64,000 nucleotides of DNA from Heterobilharzia americana (lineage: Eukaryota; Platyhelminthes; Trematoda; Strigeidida; Schistosomatidae). Positions within the stretch are counted from its first letter, which is position 1. Each line of letters opens with the position of its first letter. The notes beneath the pieces were generated by a model that was given only the letters and a program-made list of their open reading frames with translations, was not told where the DNA came from and ran no database searches. The position numbers and the translations under genes are program-made. Below, one piece after another: positions 24,401 to 37,467 of this stretch. The stretch is from the NCBI GenBank assembly GCA_944470555.2, contig OX104127.1, forward strand, positions 42,211,934-42,275,933. Direction: 5' to 3'.

Positions 24401-24500
24401 CGATGAGTGTTACCCGAAGATCTATCATATTGGCCGATGAGTTCATGTGAATAACTGCTGACGGATCTTGTATGAATATCCCATGGAAAAAAGTTCATAT
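21470..24500 (-). mobile_element. Second non-LTR retrotransposon type, nearly full length, decayed
   Basis: Minus strand. The endonuclease begins near 24480: SRVESALLDWILVDSSPYAV, then HRFLFVICANVPADCISDEV (the FVISAYAPTDCSSDxVK motif), then HRLFVASMNFKREDRHCLTW near 23990-23900. The RT palm follows at 22960-22560, with VALDSIDQNVLWHCLSQNSV (compare KAAFDSVDREVLW) and YVNTC. The C-terminal region at 22360-22000 gives DHFIYLGS and IPLLIRSQVNYTEVHYVLL, matching the LSIKGRVYxxAVRSVLLYG motif. All parts lie in different frames with many stops. The 3' end near 21470 is set by matches to 41100-41400. It is a different family from the RTE copies A-L; its clade is not resolved here. Confidence 0.75.
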
Positions 24501-25445
24501 TTATGACCCAAGATCCCAGAGTTTTGATCAGTGAAGTTTATTGTTGAACTTGTTGGTAGATATGGACATAAAGAGCTTCAATACATAGGTTACGTCGTCG
24601 ATTAAGGACATCAAGGATGCTGATTCTTGAACTGAAATCTTTATCAAGAGTTTCAGAACCAGAAGAAATTAAAGGTGAAGTTAAAACATAGATATGCATG
24701 TAAAGATAGATTAATTCCAAAGATGTTGGAGACTGATAACGGTCTAACAGAACTAAAGTACTGACAGTGTTATTAAGGCGGCTGACACTTCCAAACTGCC
24801 TACACCATGGAAGTATGCTTTTTTGAGTTACATGATCAGGGAGTTCAGTTAGTAATACTGATGCATGACAGCAGAGCCCAATAACGATCTACTTGATGAC
24901 AGAAACGATCTTTTAGGAAGTTTGAGGAATAACACTGAATGATCTCCTTTCAGGCAGAAAACTAATGACGTTGTTACTAAAAGATCGCAGAAGAGGAGAG
25001 AGAGTGCTGTTTTTGAGTTAACATTTTCTTCCCCAACCTTTTTTCATAGAAAAGAGAGAATCATCATGGTACTGATAGTCATTAGCAGAAAACATCTTAC
25101 CGCTTTTAATCCCCGCTGGTGTCCACCAAAAACGCCTCACCTACTGAATCTATCATAGCGTAGTAATTTGCACACAAGCAACAAAGTCGATATGAAGTAC
25201 ACCTCCTCTCATACAATTATTTTTAAGCTACAAGCATTCGCAAATATTTATGAATCTATGAAATACTTAGGTCATAAGCATTGAAGAACTTTATTTATTC
25301 ACGGTCCAAAATCAAAGTTTTCTTATTCGATATTATTTTGTTGTAGTGTGTATTAACGTTTCTTCATCATTTTCGGTTCTAAAAAGTACTCTGATACGTT
25401 GAATTACAGAAGTCATCTCTCCTTTCAAAATTTTACTGATTAAAA
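24501..25445. other. No gene recognised
   Basis: Short frames only, no recognised domain or repeat. Confidence 0.45.
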
Positions 25446-25690
25446 AACTCGACGCACTGAGAAGACCATTTGGAAACATCACACGCCAAGCACTACAGTG
25501 GAATCCAGATTGGAAACGACGAGTTGAGTGTTCGAGCATGACATGAAGGAGATAATGTGAGGAAGAAATGAGAGCTTCTGGGCTGTCATAAAGTCAGGTT
25601 CAAAAGATTGCAGAAAACAAATTGCAATGGAAACGTGTTACAGAAGCCCTATGTTCCATTAGGAACTCAAGGGACAAATAATAAACCCTC
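25446..25690 (+). mobile_element. RTE-type retrotransposon, copy D (245-bp 3' fragment)
   Basis: Begins in the TLRRPxGNITRQALQWNPDWK segment (25455-25515) and ends with GCCCTATGTTCCATTAGGAA and a short AATAAT tail. It is the shortest RTE remnant in the window. Frame lost. Confidence 0.75.
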
Positions 25691-28626
25691 CTACTTCAGG
25701 TGTCATTTAAAATGTATGAGAAAAAAATCACTGTAGAGACAATTAAGAAATCTTCAGTGTAAAATTATTCTAATCAGATTCATAAAATAGAGAGAGATGT
25801 CTTACAGATTAATTGCAATGCCTAAGACTTAAAGTTTTTATACAAGATTTGGGTTCATCTAACCCCTCAGTGGCCAACAGTGATCCAACCTGGATCCAAC
25901 CCCTACTCTTACTGTCTTTAAAAGCAACAAATAATGTCTTCTGGTGATAGATGTTAGGACTTGACTGGTAGGGAGTCCTGGACCTTCGTTTCTTTTTGCT
26001 GTCACTAGTCAACAAACAGTTTTTGCAGCTATGAGGAAAATAACATTTCTTTGACTGTTCAAATCTCAGTCACTCAGTGTTGAAGTCACAGGTGGAGTTA
26101 CACGAAACCCCCTGTAGAACTTTACTGTACACACTAACTGAGTCCCATAGATTCCACTGTATTATTATTAGGAGGTTTAACAGCATTACAATCAGGAGTT
26201 CATAGTTATCAACTGAAGGATCAAACAATCAGCGTAACCAAATATATCCAAACAATATGGCCTTCATGAGATTCGAATGGCTTAACTGAATCATTGATAA
26301 TATTCCTGATGGTAGATTTTTAGTTTGTACATTCAGTACTCAAAGACTGTAAAAGTCTTCTTCAGGTTATATTTTTAACTTCTTGGTTAGTGTCTGTAGG
26401 TATGAAATATGTCCTGCCGGTCTTCTCTGATGACTGGTTTGTGACATTTAGGATAAGTAAATGCTTCACTGTCTGTCGATTATGAAAATGTGACGCTGAC
26501 AAACACACAGTCATCTAAATCCTACATGTCTATATTCTGCCCTACAAAATAGACTATTCTTCATGCAATATGAAGAGAATCGGACACATCATGGCCATAT
26601 AACAAACAGCATCGTTAGACTTCTGTTGGTCCTGAGTGCTGTAGACTTGACAGCTCCATTACTTACCTTTTGTGACAGATATATGTACGTAATTCAGTCC
26701 TACAAGTAGTTAGCTGTTGTATGAACAGCTTACTAGCAATATCCCTTAACTAAGTAGTAAGTGACACAGACTCAACTCAATGAAGGAAGACCAGTTCCCT
26801 CATCTTGCAGATGAACCTTAGTGAAAAGTGTGCAATCGGAATGGGCAGTTCCAGGCCTTCCTGAGGATTCAGTTTTAACACTTGACATACTATGCAAGCT
26901 ATCCATACAGGGACTCGATTCCCTTAAGTAATCATTATTATTTCCTTGTCCAAGTGGAAGTCATCCATGATCTTTTTCTTTATATGACCTTATGTGTACA
27001 TTCAGTTTAGAAGTGATATACTAAAGAAAAACAGAGCAGGACTGTCATAAAATCTGACGACTTGATGAGACTGTGAAAGGAAAATAAACTGCCTTATGAG
27101 AGAGCGAAAATAAAATCACAGAAAAGCTGCAATCGTAAAATTATGGTCACATGATGGTAAATCTCGAGGCTTTATTCTAGATAATGTTAGTAACAGGTTA
27201 ATTTTTTTCAAAGTTATAACACAAATTATGATACATTACAATGTCTTCTCGGTTATACTTCAGATTAAATTATGTTCTTGATACAGTAGCTTCTAATAAC
27301 TCTTAATGCCTCAAGTATGATACGAGTTACCGTTTGTCAGAGTTATTTATCACTATGTAGATAACTCAGAAAGGATAACCTTGAAGTCAGGGAAACTGTC
27401 TGCAAGTTATCTAATAAATTTTGCCTGCTGTTAGTAGGCCAAGATGAACAAGTAACCGAATAAAAGGATTTTGAACAAAGGTTTAACAGCACTATTGATT
27501 CAATATGGATGCCATTAGTATCGCAAATAAACAAACATGACACGATGTGGTCAGACTTTCTTGAAATTTCAAGTTTTATTTTAAGGTGCAACCTATGAAG
27601 TGATCGTTTTGTAATTTAATGAGTGTTGACAAGATTCGCTAATATGTTATTGAATAATGTAGAATAGAGTCTTTTCTCATAATTACTTTTATTAGAAAAA
27701 CATTATTCTTCGGCGTAACTTCTCTTCAACATATCTGTAGACATCTGGCATTATCCTTGCTATATAAAGTTTGAAAATGTCAAAAGTACTGAAGCGGTAG
27801 TTTTTTTCACAGGAAACTATTCGAACAAGAATACTACCTGTTCACTGTGGTTATTATTTATCATGTAAATAAAATATTCTATCCCATGCCTTACGCATTT
27901 TTTTTCTTTTCAATGCCGAAACATACCGCTGGATGAGAAACGAAACAATTCTATACGATATTCAACCGACCTAATACTATATTTCGGCTTATTTATTATT
28001 ATTTCAATCAAATAATTATGATTTCGTAGAGCATAGGGTTTAAGCTGTGTCTTTTGCTGAATTCCAACAATTTTGTTGAAGGTTTTTTTGAAGATAAATA
28101 CTACAACAGATTTTCCATTTACATAAGTCACTTTAAATTAACCGGAGTGTTAGTTGGAATACGGATGCAATGAAATCGACTAGCAAATAAATCTGAGATT
28201 AGATTCTATTTTTCGGATTATCAAATAAATTTGATGATTGAGATTTATATTTTGAAACGTTGAAAATGCTGACAATATTTGACATTTTATTCACTGCCTG
28301 CCTTCAATGATGTATACTGTCAGCAAAATTCAGATGTTTTACCAATCTAGGGGATAATTGAGCAGTGATCTAAGTTAAGTGGTCGATATACACTTCCAGG
28401 CAGTTAAATATAGTTTATATCATTACAACATCTTCATTCATCTCAGTCTTCGTACGATTAATAAAAAAGTTTTAATTGACGTCCTGATAAAAACCATCCA
28501 AAGTGATGAAACCCTGTGAAGATTTCAAAGCTGCATAAAACAAGTAGATATTATGCTGCAAAAGGACTTATAAGCGAACAATACTGTTTCCATAAAGATC
28601 TCCTTGGACTTGACTCTAAAGTACAT
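25691..28626. other. No gene recognised over about 2.9 kb
   Basis: AT-rich sequence. Frames of 70-80 codons exist (for example 27343-27591 and 27910-28131, minus strand) but show no domain, no splice context that I can defend and no relatives in the window. Confidence 0.4.
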
Positions 28627-28676
28627 AACTTTCGATATATATATAGATAGATAGATGGATAAATAGATAGATAAAA
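28627..28676. repeat. AT-rich (GATA)n microsatellite
   Basis: About 50 bp of ATAG/GATA units with a few variants (GGATAAAT), preceded by a short (AT)n run. Confidence 0.85.
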
Positions 28677-28847
28677 TCAGCCGATCGGGGTAAGTATATA
28701 GTCCCTTCTATCATATAAAAATTTCCATAGGCGAATGTGTGCAAAAAGAAACATACCTATAAATGTATAATCTCATATATGGTTGTGCATTCAAATAAAG
28801 TAATTATTGAGCGGCTACAGTTTCACAAAATTCATCGATTCTGAAAA

Positions 28848-30372
28848 AAACCGTCAACAGCGTCGACCGAAAAATAATTTGCCAACTACTGCTTCAACAC
28901 CACTGACTATCAGAAATCTTACCTACCCCACCCAACGGCTATACGCTATGCCACGCAGCATGTCAAAAACGTGATTCTCAATGGAAAGCTCAATTCACTG
29001 ACACCTTTGAAGTGAAGACAGGAAGGAGAAAGATGAGTCCACCATCTACTATCACCAATCATCTTCCTGATTGTGATCGACTGCACTCGACTAGACTGGA
29101 TCATCACGCAACAGACAACTGTGAGTGGTGAGAAGATGGGTATACGTTGGCTATTTGACCAATGAAAAGATCTCAGAAGAAGATTTGGATTTCACCAACG
29201 ATGATGATTTATGTCTAATGTCTTGTTGCACAAACTCGAAGATGTACAGAAGAAAACTAAGAAGTTGGCAGAAGAGGCGAGGTGAGGCGAGGCACCGAAG
29301 GAAAACGGTACCTTCTTCTGGTGAACGTAGAGGAGACAGACAGAGACAGGGTGATGAAGATACCCTACCAACAACAACAACAAGTACCAATCACCATCAT
29401 TGGGAGAAATAAAAAGTAAGTTGTCTCCTCCAACTAACTACTTACATACCTACACACCTACCTACCTACTTACATACCGACCTAGGCAGCATCAAATCGT
29501 TCCAACTACAGGTGGTGGCACACGTACAGATGAAGACATCAAAGTCAGGATCAGAAAAACAAGAAGACAGGTCCTCCTGTATTAGTCTGAAATAAACAGT
29601 GAAGAGAACTACTGCACTTCACTGCACTGCACATCACTACACAAACACTAAACTGCACTGCACTGCAATTCACAAACAACACACTCAACTCAGCATAAAG
29701 CGTGAACAACATACCGATTTCCAACACTAACTCGGTCTACTAGGTCTGTGCTTCCATGTGATGCTTGAGAGACTTGGTGCATCACGAAATGCATTTACAA
29801 CCACACACCCACACACACATCAACAGCTACCATCTACACTCCCTCAATACTGAAGATGGAGATCAGATGGCCAGGATAATGGGAATAAGCAAGAAGACAC
29901 AAAGCACACGGAAATCTGACTGGCCCCACAACCAAACAAACAACCAGTCAACCAGTCGAATAACCAACCAACCAGTCACCCAACCGACCAACCAACCAAC
30001 CAACCAAGAACCCATCACCTCACAAATATGCAGCAGAAGAGATTGGAGGGAGATGAGTTGGATTGGATTGAACTGGACTGGAGTGGAGTGGACTGGAGTG
30101 TACATACATTGAGTTGACCAACTGGTGACATCATGCGACAGGTCAGATCAGGCTGTTGAGTGGAAGGAAACCAAATGGGAAACGACTAGTTGTGCAACGG
30201 AGGTGAGGGTGACATTGATGACATGGTGACATGGATGGTGTGAGGGAGAAATGGAAGCTTGTTTTTGGTGGTGGAATCAGGTTCAGAAGAGTGTGGAGAG
30301 GAGAGTGAAATGGCGACGTGCTAGTAAATCCCTTCGTTCCTCTACAAACTCAAGGGACAAATAGCAATAATA
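28848..30372 (+). mobile_element. RTE-type retrotransposon, copy E (5' truncated)
   Basis: Starts in the RT at the NSVDRK motif (28850) and runs through the catalytic region (DLDFTNDDDLCLMSCCTNSK, 29180-29245; the usual FADD is replaced by FTNDDD), the post-RT segment and the C-terminus to an (AAT)n-like tail at 30361-30372. It carries microsatellite growths: CCTA-type at 29450-29480, CACTG-type at 29610-29670, CCAA-type at 29925-30012 and TGGA/CTGG-type at 30055-30105. Copies G, H and I share these growths, so they form one subfamily. Confidence 0.85.
29925..30012. repeat. (CCAA)n tract at the RTNQEP site of RTE copy E
   Basis: Replaces the GAACTAACCAAGAACC sequence seen in copy F (34080-34100). 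It encodes TNQPTNQP on one strand and WLVGWLVG on the other, so frames stay open by composition alone. Confidence 0.9.
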
Positions 30373-31181
30373 AAATATACTTTCACAAGTGTTAGCACAT
30401 GGCCAAAGATCTATGACGCTACAGATAAGTAGGGAAATACACAAACTGAGCAGGTACGTTTCAACTTTTATCGTCTCTACATCTAATGATAGACAAAATG
30501 AACAATCAAACCATCCTATTCTTTGTAGCAGAATTATCTACGCATAGTCAAGAGTAATAAACATTCTTGAAACTGAAAGAGATAAATAATTGTGTATCTA
30601 ATGGGAAAATTCCTCAAATATTCTTCATACATAACATGAAGTAGTTAGTATAATTTTTTCAAACCGCATAATATCTAAGTATTACTTACCAGCCATTTCT
30701 ACCTTATTGTACCCTCACATCTTGTGAATGAGTACAAAGAAATATGTTTTGAGAAAGGCATTTTAAGTAATAAAAAGAGTATTTGTGTAGTACTTCATAG
30801 ATTTTTATGTCCCTTTAGTGATCATTCACGTTTCCCACAGTCAAGTTAATGCTGGAAGTATGTAGGTGTCACTAACTAGTAATGATCAACCTTCAAGACT
30901 TGTGTTCATTTTCAAAAGAAACATTTCTCCATGACTTTCATCATTTTTCTGATATTAATTTTTACAGAATACGTGTAAATAAACAATAGTGAGCATGAAA
31001 ATTAAAATGGCTTTAAGAAATACTCTGAGCAGCTCTTAGTTATGTAAATCATTTACATCATACTTGATTCTGTGTCAGTTCAGTAGTTGTAAAAGGGGTG
31101 GATTGAAAGTGTTTTTCATGAGCTTGCAGGGAATTTATTGGATGTCACCATCTTTCAAAGTAACCTCGCGTGGTTAACTAG
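30373..31181. other. No gene recognised
   Basis: AT-rich spacer between RTE copies E and F. Confidence 0.5.
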
Positions 31182-34100
31182 TTCACTAGTTACTAGCCGC
31201 TGGAATAGGAGAGGCGAAATGACGCTAGTTGGTGAAAGCCTGCCTTCGGGAACCAATTGGCCGATGTATCTTCTCTTCCTCGATGAAAGCGAAAGTAAAC
31301 GTGGGGACATGGAATGTCCGCACTAAGTGTGAACCTAGCAAGCCAGCCAGATTGCAAACGAGATGAGAAGGTATCGCACTGAAGTGCTAGGAATGTGCAA
31401 AAGCAGGTGGAATGGGAGTGGACTCTCCAAACTGTCAACTGAAGAATCAGTAATCTACCCCGGTCACCCAGACGCCAACCACGAGCACACTGAGTGTTGG
31501 AGTGGCTATCATGATGTCTCCAACAACATCGAAGGCTCTCATGCAGTGGGAACCAATCCCCTCCAGGATCATGACAGCGAGGTTCAACTCAGAAGGAAGG
31601 AAGGTCACAATCATACAATGCTACGCCAAACACCTACAAATAATGCAGAGCGAGAGAAGAAGGAGGAATTCTACAGACAACTGCAATCAACACTGGACAA
31701 GACACCACTCAAGTTGGCGATATCAAAATTCTAATGGGTGACATGAATGCCAAACTGGGAGCAGACAACACAGGAAGAGAACTAACCATGGGTAGAGAAG
31801 CGCTCGGTGAGGTGATGAACGAGAATGGAGAATTGTTTGCAGAATTCTGTGCATTCAACGATTCGGTGATTGGAAGCGAGGCAGTGTGTTCAAGCACAAG
31901 GATATCCACAAAGTGAGTGACATGGATTTCACCAGACACCAGGACACACCAAAAGTCAAATCGACTTTATCTCAATCTCAAGAAAGTGGAGACGCAGTCT
32001 ACTTGACACAAGGTCAGTCAAGAGGAGGAGTAGATGTAGGTTCAGACCACTTACTGTCTAGTGCAAGGAACCTTCAAAATCAAGTTAAAAGCCTTCAGGG
32101 AAGCTGGTGATAGACCACAGTTCAAGTACAACACACAGAACGGAAACCGAAGAATGAAACTACAAAGGAAATCTTCACGTCAGTCGGCCATCAAGACAAA
32201 ATGGGAGATATTGAGAAACATTTCTGAAGAAACCTGTGTGGAAGAACACTGGAACACGTTGAAAGAGATGTGGAAAGAAACCTGCACAGCCGTATTAGGA
32301 AGGAAGAAGAAAGAAGACAAGGAATGGATCTCAATGGATACACAGAAGCTGATAGAGCAAGGAGAGGAGGATGGTGAAGCAGAAGATAAACCAGTGCAAG
32401 GATGCTCAACGATAAGAGGATCTGAGTATAATGTATAAAACAATACACTGGACAAAGAAGTGAAGAAGAGTGCACGGAAAGACAAAAGACACTTCCACGA
32501 AACACTGGCAAGTGAAGCAGAACAGGTTGCTGGTAGAAGAGACCTGACGACATTGTATCAAATAACCAGATTACTATCTGGGAAGAGATCAACGCAGATG
32601 GAACAAATCAAAGATGATGACGGAAATTTAATTACGAAAGAATAGAAGCAAAGGAAACGGAACGATGGGCCGACCACTTCAAGAAGTTCTTGAATCGACC
32701 ACCACCACCAACTACAACTCGTACAGAAATACCACCTACAGCCACTGAATTACAAGTGAACACAAATCCTCCAACAAAACTCGAAGTCCTGAACGCCATA
32801 AACCTAATGAAGTGTGGGAAAGTAGCACGACCAAATGGAATTCCACCAGAAGCACTGAGAACAGACACAGACACAACAGCCGACATGCTCACACCACTAT
32901 CGCAGAAGGTGTGGAAGGAAGGAAAGGTACCTACCTATTGATTGGAAGAAGGGCTGACTACCTTGTCAAACTCCCGAAGAAGGGTGACCTCAATGTTTGC
33001 AAGAACTGGTGCGGAATTACACTTCTGTCCACCCAAGGCAAGCAAAATATTATGCCGCATCATCCTGAAGAGGCTAAACGATGCGCTAGATCCAGAACTA
33101 CGACCCGAACAGGCTAGCTGGCTGGCTTCAGGAAATATAAATCATGTGTGCATCAAATTGTAACACTACACTACGCATCATCATAGAACAGAGTATAGAA
33201 TGCCAGTCAACTGGATCTCTACCTCAACTTTATCGACTTTGAGAAGGCCTTTGACAGCGTCGACCGACAAGTAATTTAGCAGGTGCTGCTTCAATACTAC
33301 GGAATACCACAAACCTTCATCAATCTCATTTAACAAATATATGAAGACGCCACATGCCAAGTAATTCACAATGGGAAGCTCAGTGATGCCTTCGAAGTGA
33401 AGTGAAGACAGGAGACAGGAGTGAAACAGGGTTGCCTACTATCCCCTATGATATTCCTGATAGTGGTCGACTGGATCATGTCAAAACGGTGGAGAGCTGT
33501 GACAAGAGGGGGATAAGCTGTACTGAGGAAAAGAACCTAGAATATCTGGATTTCGTCGATGACTGATGTCACACAAACTTGATGATCTACAGGCAAATTC
33601 TAACAAGTTGACAGAAGAGTCGAGGCACCGAAGGCGGAACATCAAGTGAATGTAGAGAAGACAGAGACAGAGGTGATGAAGATACCCAACCAACAACAAC
33701 ATCAACAGCAAACACCGATCACGATGAAAGGGAGGAACTTAAAAGAAGTAACCTCCTTCCCCCATCTAGGCATCACTGTTTCAACTACAGGCGGCGGTGC
33801 ACAGATGAGGATGTCAAAGTCAGAATCAGAAAAGCAAGACAGGCGTTCATTAACCTGAAACCGGTGTGGAGATCTTCTGCAAACAGCATTAAGCGTGAAC
33901 AACATCTGGATTTTCAACACCAATGACAGTCATGTGAGTGCTTCTGTATGGTTGAGAGACTTGGTGCGTTACGAAAGGGATTTCCAACAAACTACAGATA
34001 TTCATCAACAACTGCATACGCTGGCTCGATACTGAAGATCAGATTGCCAGAAATGATAAGCAACAAGGAACTCTGGGAACGAACTAACCAAGAACCTGTC

Positions 34101-34395
34101 ACCCAACAAATATGCAGGAGGAAGTGGATATGGATTGGGCATACACTGAGAAGGCCGACTGGGGACATCACGTGCCAGGCCAGGCCCTCGAGTGGAATCC
34201 CCATGGGAAGTGTCGAGTTGGGCGTCCGAGGTGATGGTGACATTGAGGAGAGGGTGTGAGGAGGAATTGAGAGCTTGTGGGCTGTCGTGGAGCCAAGTTC
34301 AAAAGATTTCAGAGAAGAGAGTGTAATGGAGACGTGCTACTGAATCCCTATGTTCCATTAGGAACCCAAGGGAATAATAATAACAATCATTCAAA
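31182..34395 (+). mobile_element. RTE-type retrotransposon, copy F, nearly full length (3.2 kb)
   Basis: The most complete RTE copy. In order: endonuclease with NVGTWNVRTK (31290-31325), RRYRTEVLGMCKSRWNGSG (31363-31425), IMTARFNSEGRKVTIIQCYA (31570-31630) and MGDMNAKLGADNTGREL (31734-31785); connecting region with RKKKEDKEWISMDTQKLIEQ (32300-32360) and KKSARKDKRHFHE; RT with TKLEVLNAINLMKCGK (32775-32825), PKKGDLNVCKNW (32970-33005), YLNFIDFEKAFDSVDR (33215-33265) and the C-terminal SNKELWERTNQEP and WIWIGHTLRRPTGDITCQAR (34060-34180). The catalytic FADD box is damaged near 33550. It ends in CTATGTTCCATTAGGAACCC plus an AATAAT tail. Many frameshifts and stops; not autonomous. The 5' boundary was chosen where similarity to copy A begins. 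Confidence 0.85.
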
Positions 34396-34692
34396 GTGGT
34401 AACGAGGAAGCAAGATGCCATCCACATTGTTTTTTGACAAATGGAACTCTGAAACAATTCATTTGATGAATTCTGAAGATAATGCCTGGAACAATTGACT
34501 CTCTTAGATAAAGTGATGTATGCAATTAAATTAGTGAGCTAAATAGAGAATCCACTTGAATTCCTTTTTAAGCATCAGTTATCTTCACTTGAAGCACTGA
34601 GCTTATTACCGCCATTCTTATATGGATGGTTTACCTTAAACTCTTGTGATTGAAAGATTGTTCTTGTTATATCCGAAAACAAAAGTAATAAA
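34396..34692. other. No gene recognised
   Basis: Short AT-rich spacer. Confidence 0.5.
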
Positions 34693-34850
34693 GGCTGTGT
34701 AGCCAGCACATTACCATTGAGCTACTGGGTCAGAATCCAACAGTCTATATTTTCAACCTCTGTTAGCTCATGATACAGTGCAACCATCATCGTTGAGTGA
34801 CTGTTCTCACGACCATCAGGATTTCCACCACGGGTCACGACTTTCGTTCA
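34693..34850 (-). mobile_element. tRNA-core SINE fragment
   Basis: Matches the central part of 4689-4995: the AGCTCAATGG-type A box (minus strand, about 34715-34735), then a block matching AGCTCATGATA and the CATCGTTGAGTGACTG segment. The B-box side and both inverted ends are missing. Confidence 0.6.
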
Positions 34851-36237
34851 AATATTAGGAAGCTCATTTATCATATCTTAAAACTAACACTCTGTCTTAG
34901 TAGAATGCGCTATTTTCAATTTCCCTTTGTCTTGTCAAAATACCTTCTCTTTATGGAAATTTCATTCACCACGTGCCCAATCATATGTACAGTAATAAAT
35001 CATATTTAAAACATTTAAAGTGAGTATGAAACATTTCGAAAACATACTCCAAACACTTCATCTGACCTGATGACATAAATAATGTGAATACTTTAAAATA
35101 TAAATGTTCAAGAGGTTATTTAAAAGTTAAGGCAGCAGGATAGAATGAATTCATAAATTTTGTTGAATTCTTCACCTGAAGATTTTGAATGCTCAGTTTC
35201 ACAAGCCATGTTGAAGTATTGGGATGCATATAGAAGTGAAATTGTCATTCAGTTTGCAGTCATTCTTCTCACAGTAATATCAAGATAATGAGAGCTGGTT
35301 TTTAATATATTAGCCCGGGGGAATTTGAATTTTAGAATTTCTCCTAGATGTCGGCTTATTTTATTTTATCATATTATGGAAAGATTGCCCTACTGACCAA
35401 TGAACATATTACTGAATTCAAGTTTTCAGCTTAGTAATATCTACCTCATAAAACTAGCGAAATAGAACCATATTAGCCTGTTTTCTTTATGAAGAAATTG
35501 TCTTTGAAACCATTCAAGAATTATTATATGCTTAATCCAGCTAGCGACGGGTTTTAACAATGATGCATTATCGAGGGTGATAAAAATTGTCATCGTTTCA
35601 TATTAAAGTTCCTTAGTAAAGGAGATAACTGGGGAGGCCACAGTGCAAAGATAGCATTCTTCATTCATAAAAGTTTCGAAGAATTTTCTCACAGTCTACT
35701 TCAAGATCTTATTTCGTAAATGTAAACTCTATAAGGATAAATTATGCATACCTTATACCTTTTTATCTTATTGGGGATAGTCTTTGTTTTCAAAAGTGTC
35801 TTTCATCACACTATTCTACCATTAACTGGATATCCTTATCTTTGGATTAAATGGAATATGAAAGTCGGTAAAAAGTATTAAAATATGCACCTTTATAATT
35901 TTTAACATTATCTAACAACTTTTAACACAATTTGTCGAGGAAGGAAATGTCATATCACCAATTCTTGCATTATATTACACTCCTATATTACTATAGTGAG
36001 TTTTTATTACTTACAAAAATGGTGAAATGGAAGGAGAAAAAGGTGATAAAATAGTTAATTTTTCTATTAGTTACACTTAAATAACCACCGTATTTCAGTT
36101 TAATATTCCAAATAATAAGTAACTCCTAGGCACTCAATAAACTAATGGATTTAGGAGCGGCATTATTTCAGTTCATCTCTTTATACTAGTACTTTCTTTT
36201 GACATGTTACTGAATTCAACAGATTATCACAAATCTA
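34851..36237. other. No gene recognised
   Basis: About 1.4 kb of AT-rich sequence with no frame above 60 codons and no repeat found. Confidence 0.5.
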
Positions 36238-36451
36238 CTAGGCAGCTGTTTCTTCCGACTAGTATGGGAATCCTCAGCAGTGCGCACCCTCAACCACGCT
36301 AGGAATCGAACCCGCAGCTTTCAGGTTACGCGGCCAGCGCGTCACCATTGAGCTAGCCAATGGGTCACAATCCAATGCTCCGTATTTCCAACTTCTGCTC
36401 CCAGGCTTCCTTTGTTCCTCCAGCTGATGTCAGTCTACGATGAATAACAAC
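36238..36451 (-). mobile_element. tRNA-core SINE, one inverted end lost
   Basis: Very similar to 9587-9856, including the GGGTTCGATTCC B box and the right terminal repeat ending ATGAATAACAAC at 36451. The left terminal repeat is missing, and the copy starts at the GCAGCTGTTTC block. It is followed directly by X. Confidence 0.8.
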
Positions 36452-37130
36452 TTGAAATATTTCCAAATCTCCACAACTCCCTCAAAATTTAATTTTGATT
36501 AAGCTAAATTTTTATGCTCTGTTACACTTCGTAGGTCAAAAGATCCTACTGATGCAATTAACCAAACTAATTTGGTTTACCAGACCCCTTGCAATGATTT
36601 CGAGGTTAAGTACATAGGGCAACTAGTCTACCAGGGTCAATTAAAATAACAGAGCACAAAAATTTAGCTTAATCAAGATTAGTAGATTGTAATAAGATAA
36701 GAAATTTGGAGAAATCCTCAACTGTAGCTCTGCATGCGATGACACACAATCACACAGTAGAGTGACAGTGTTGAAAACTAACTTAGTTGTGTGGAGGGAG
36801 AGATTGTTAACCGAATGTCTGTTTAGTCAATCAACACCAAATACATGGAGTGACGGGAATAATTCTACACTTATCCCAGATATATGGAAAATTCTACTAC
36901 CTTTATCAGTAGAAAGAAGGAGGGATGATTAAGACTGTATAAGGTCTGTCTTGAAGTTGTGGAGTTAGTTACCTGATATGAGAATGAAGAATGAATTGTA
37001 TCCGAAAAGTTATCCAGTAAATGCTACTGTTTCACTATGTGGTGTTTCTAATCAGCAGACTAAAATGGAACTTCAATCGACCACGGTGCCCAAGTTTTAC
37101 ACTTATATTAATAAAACTACTCCAATTAAA
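36452..37130. repeat. Repeat X, flank of the fold-back element
   Basis: About 680 bp, present in reverse complement at 8960-9586 and, shortened, at 9884-10100. It contains a nested 190-bp unit with 34-bp inverted ends (36491-36680). Its distal part has a 71-codon frame (36978-37193) without a recognised domain. It contains no transposase. Confidence 0.75.
36491..36680. mobile_element. Small inverted-repeat element within X
   Basis: The ends TTTTGATTAAGCTAAATTTT and AAAATTTAGCTTAATCAAGA are inverted copies with about two mismatches in 34. Second copy of the unit at 9354-9547. Confidence 0.65.
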
Positions 37131-37467
37131 CATCTCGCACTATCTTCCAGTGACACATATCGACACACTGTAAGAATGAAGCAAATGCGTTAATGTGATA
37201 CTGAGCAACATATGCAAACATTTCATTTATAGACAGATAATATCGTTAAGCATAATACTAGAATACGTTGTTAACTGAACAAAGCTCAAACAATCGTTGT
37301 ATTAAATTATGATAAAAAAACGATTAAATGCAGGTCAGTATGGAAACGAAAATTTGCATGTGTGTGATGAGAAACTGACCCCATTCATTCGACCATTAAA
37401 ATCTAAATAACACAGAAGAATGCCATTCCTCAGAGTATTCACACTTAATTCCTGAGTCTAAAACTTA
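37131..37467. other. No gene recognised
   Basis: AT-rich spacer. The last 30 bases show weak similarity to 45720-45750, so the G/H duplication may begin slightly earlier than marked. Confidence 0.4.

Noticed and set aside
27343..28131. Possible exons (82 and 73 codons, minus strand)
   Set aside because: No domain, no defensible splice sites and no second evidence; within the range of chance frames.
29863..30105. 80-residue frame with repeated GWLVG, resembling a membrane protein; also at 38392-38634 and 46655-46918
   Set aside because: It is the antisense translation of the CCAA tract in RTE copies E, G and H; the hydrophobic look is due to the repeat.
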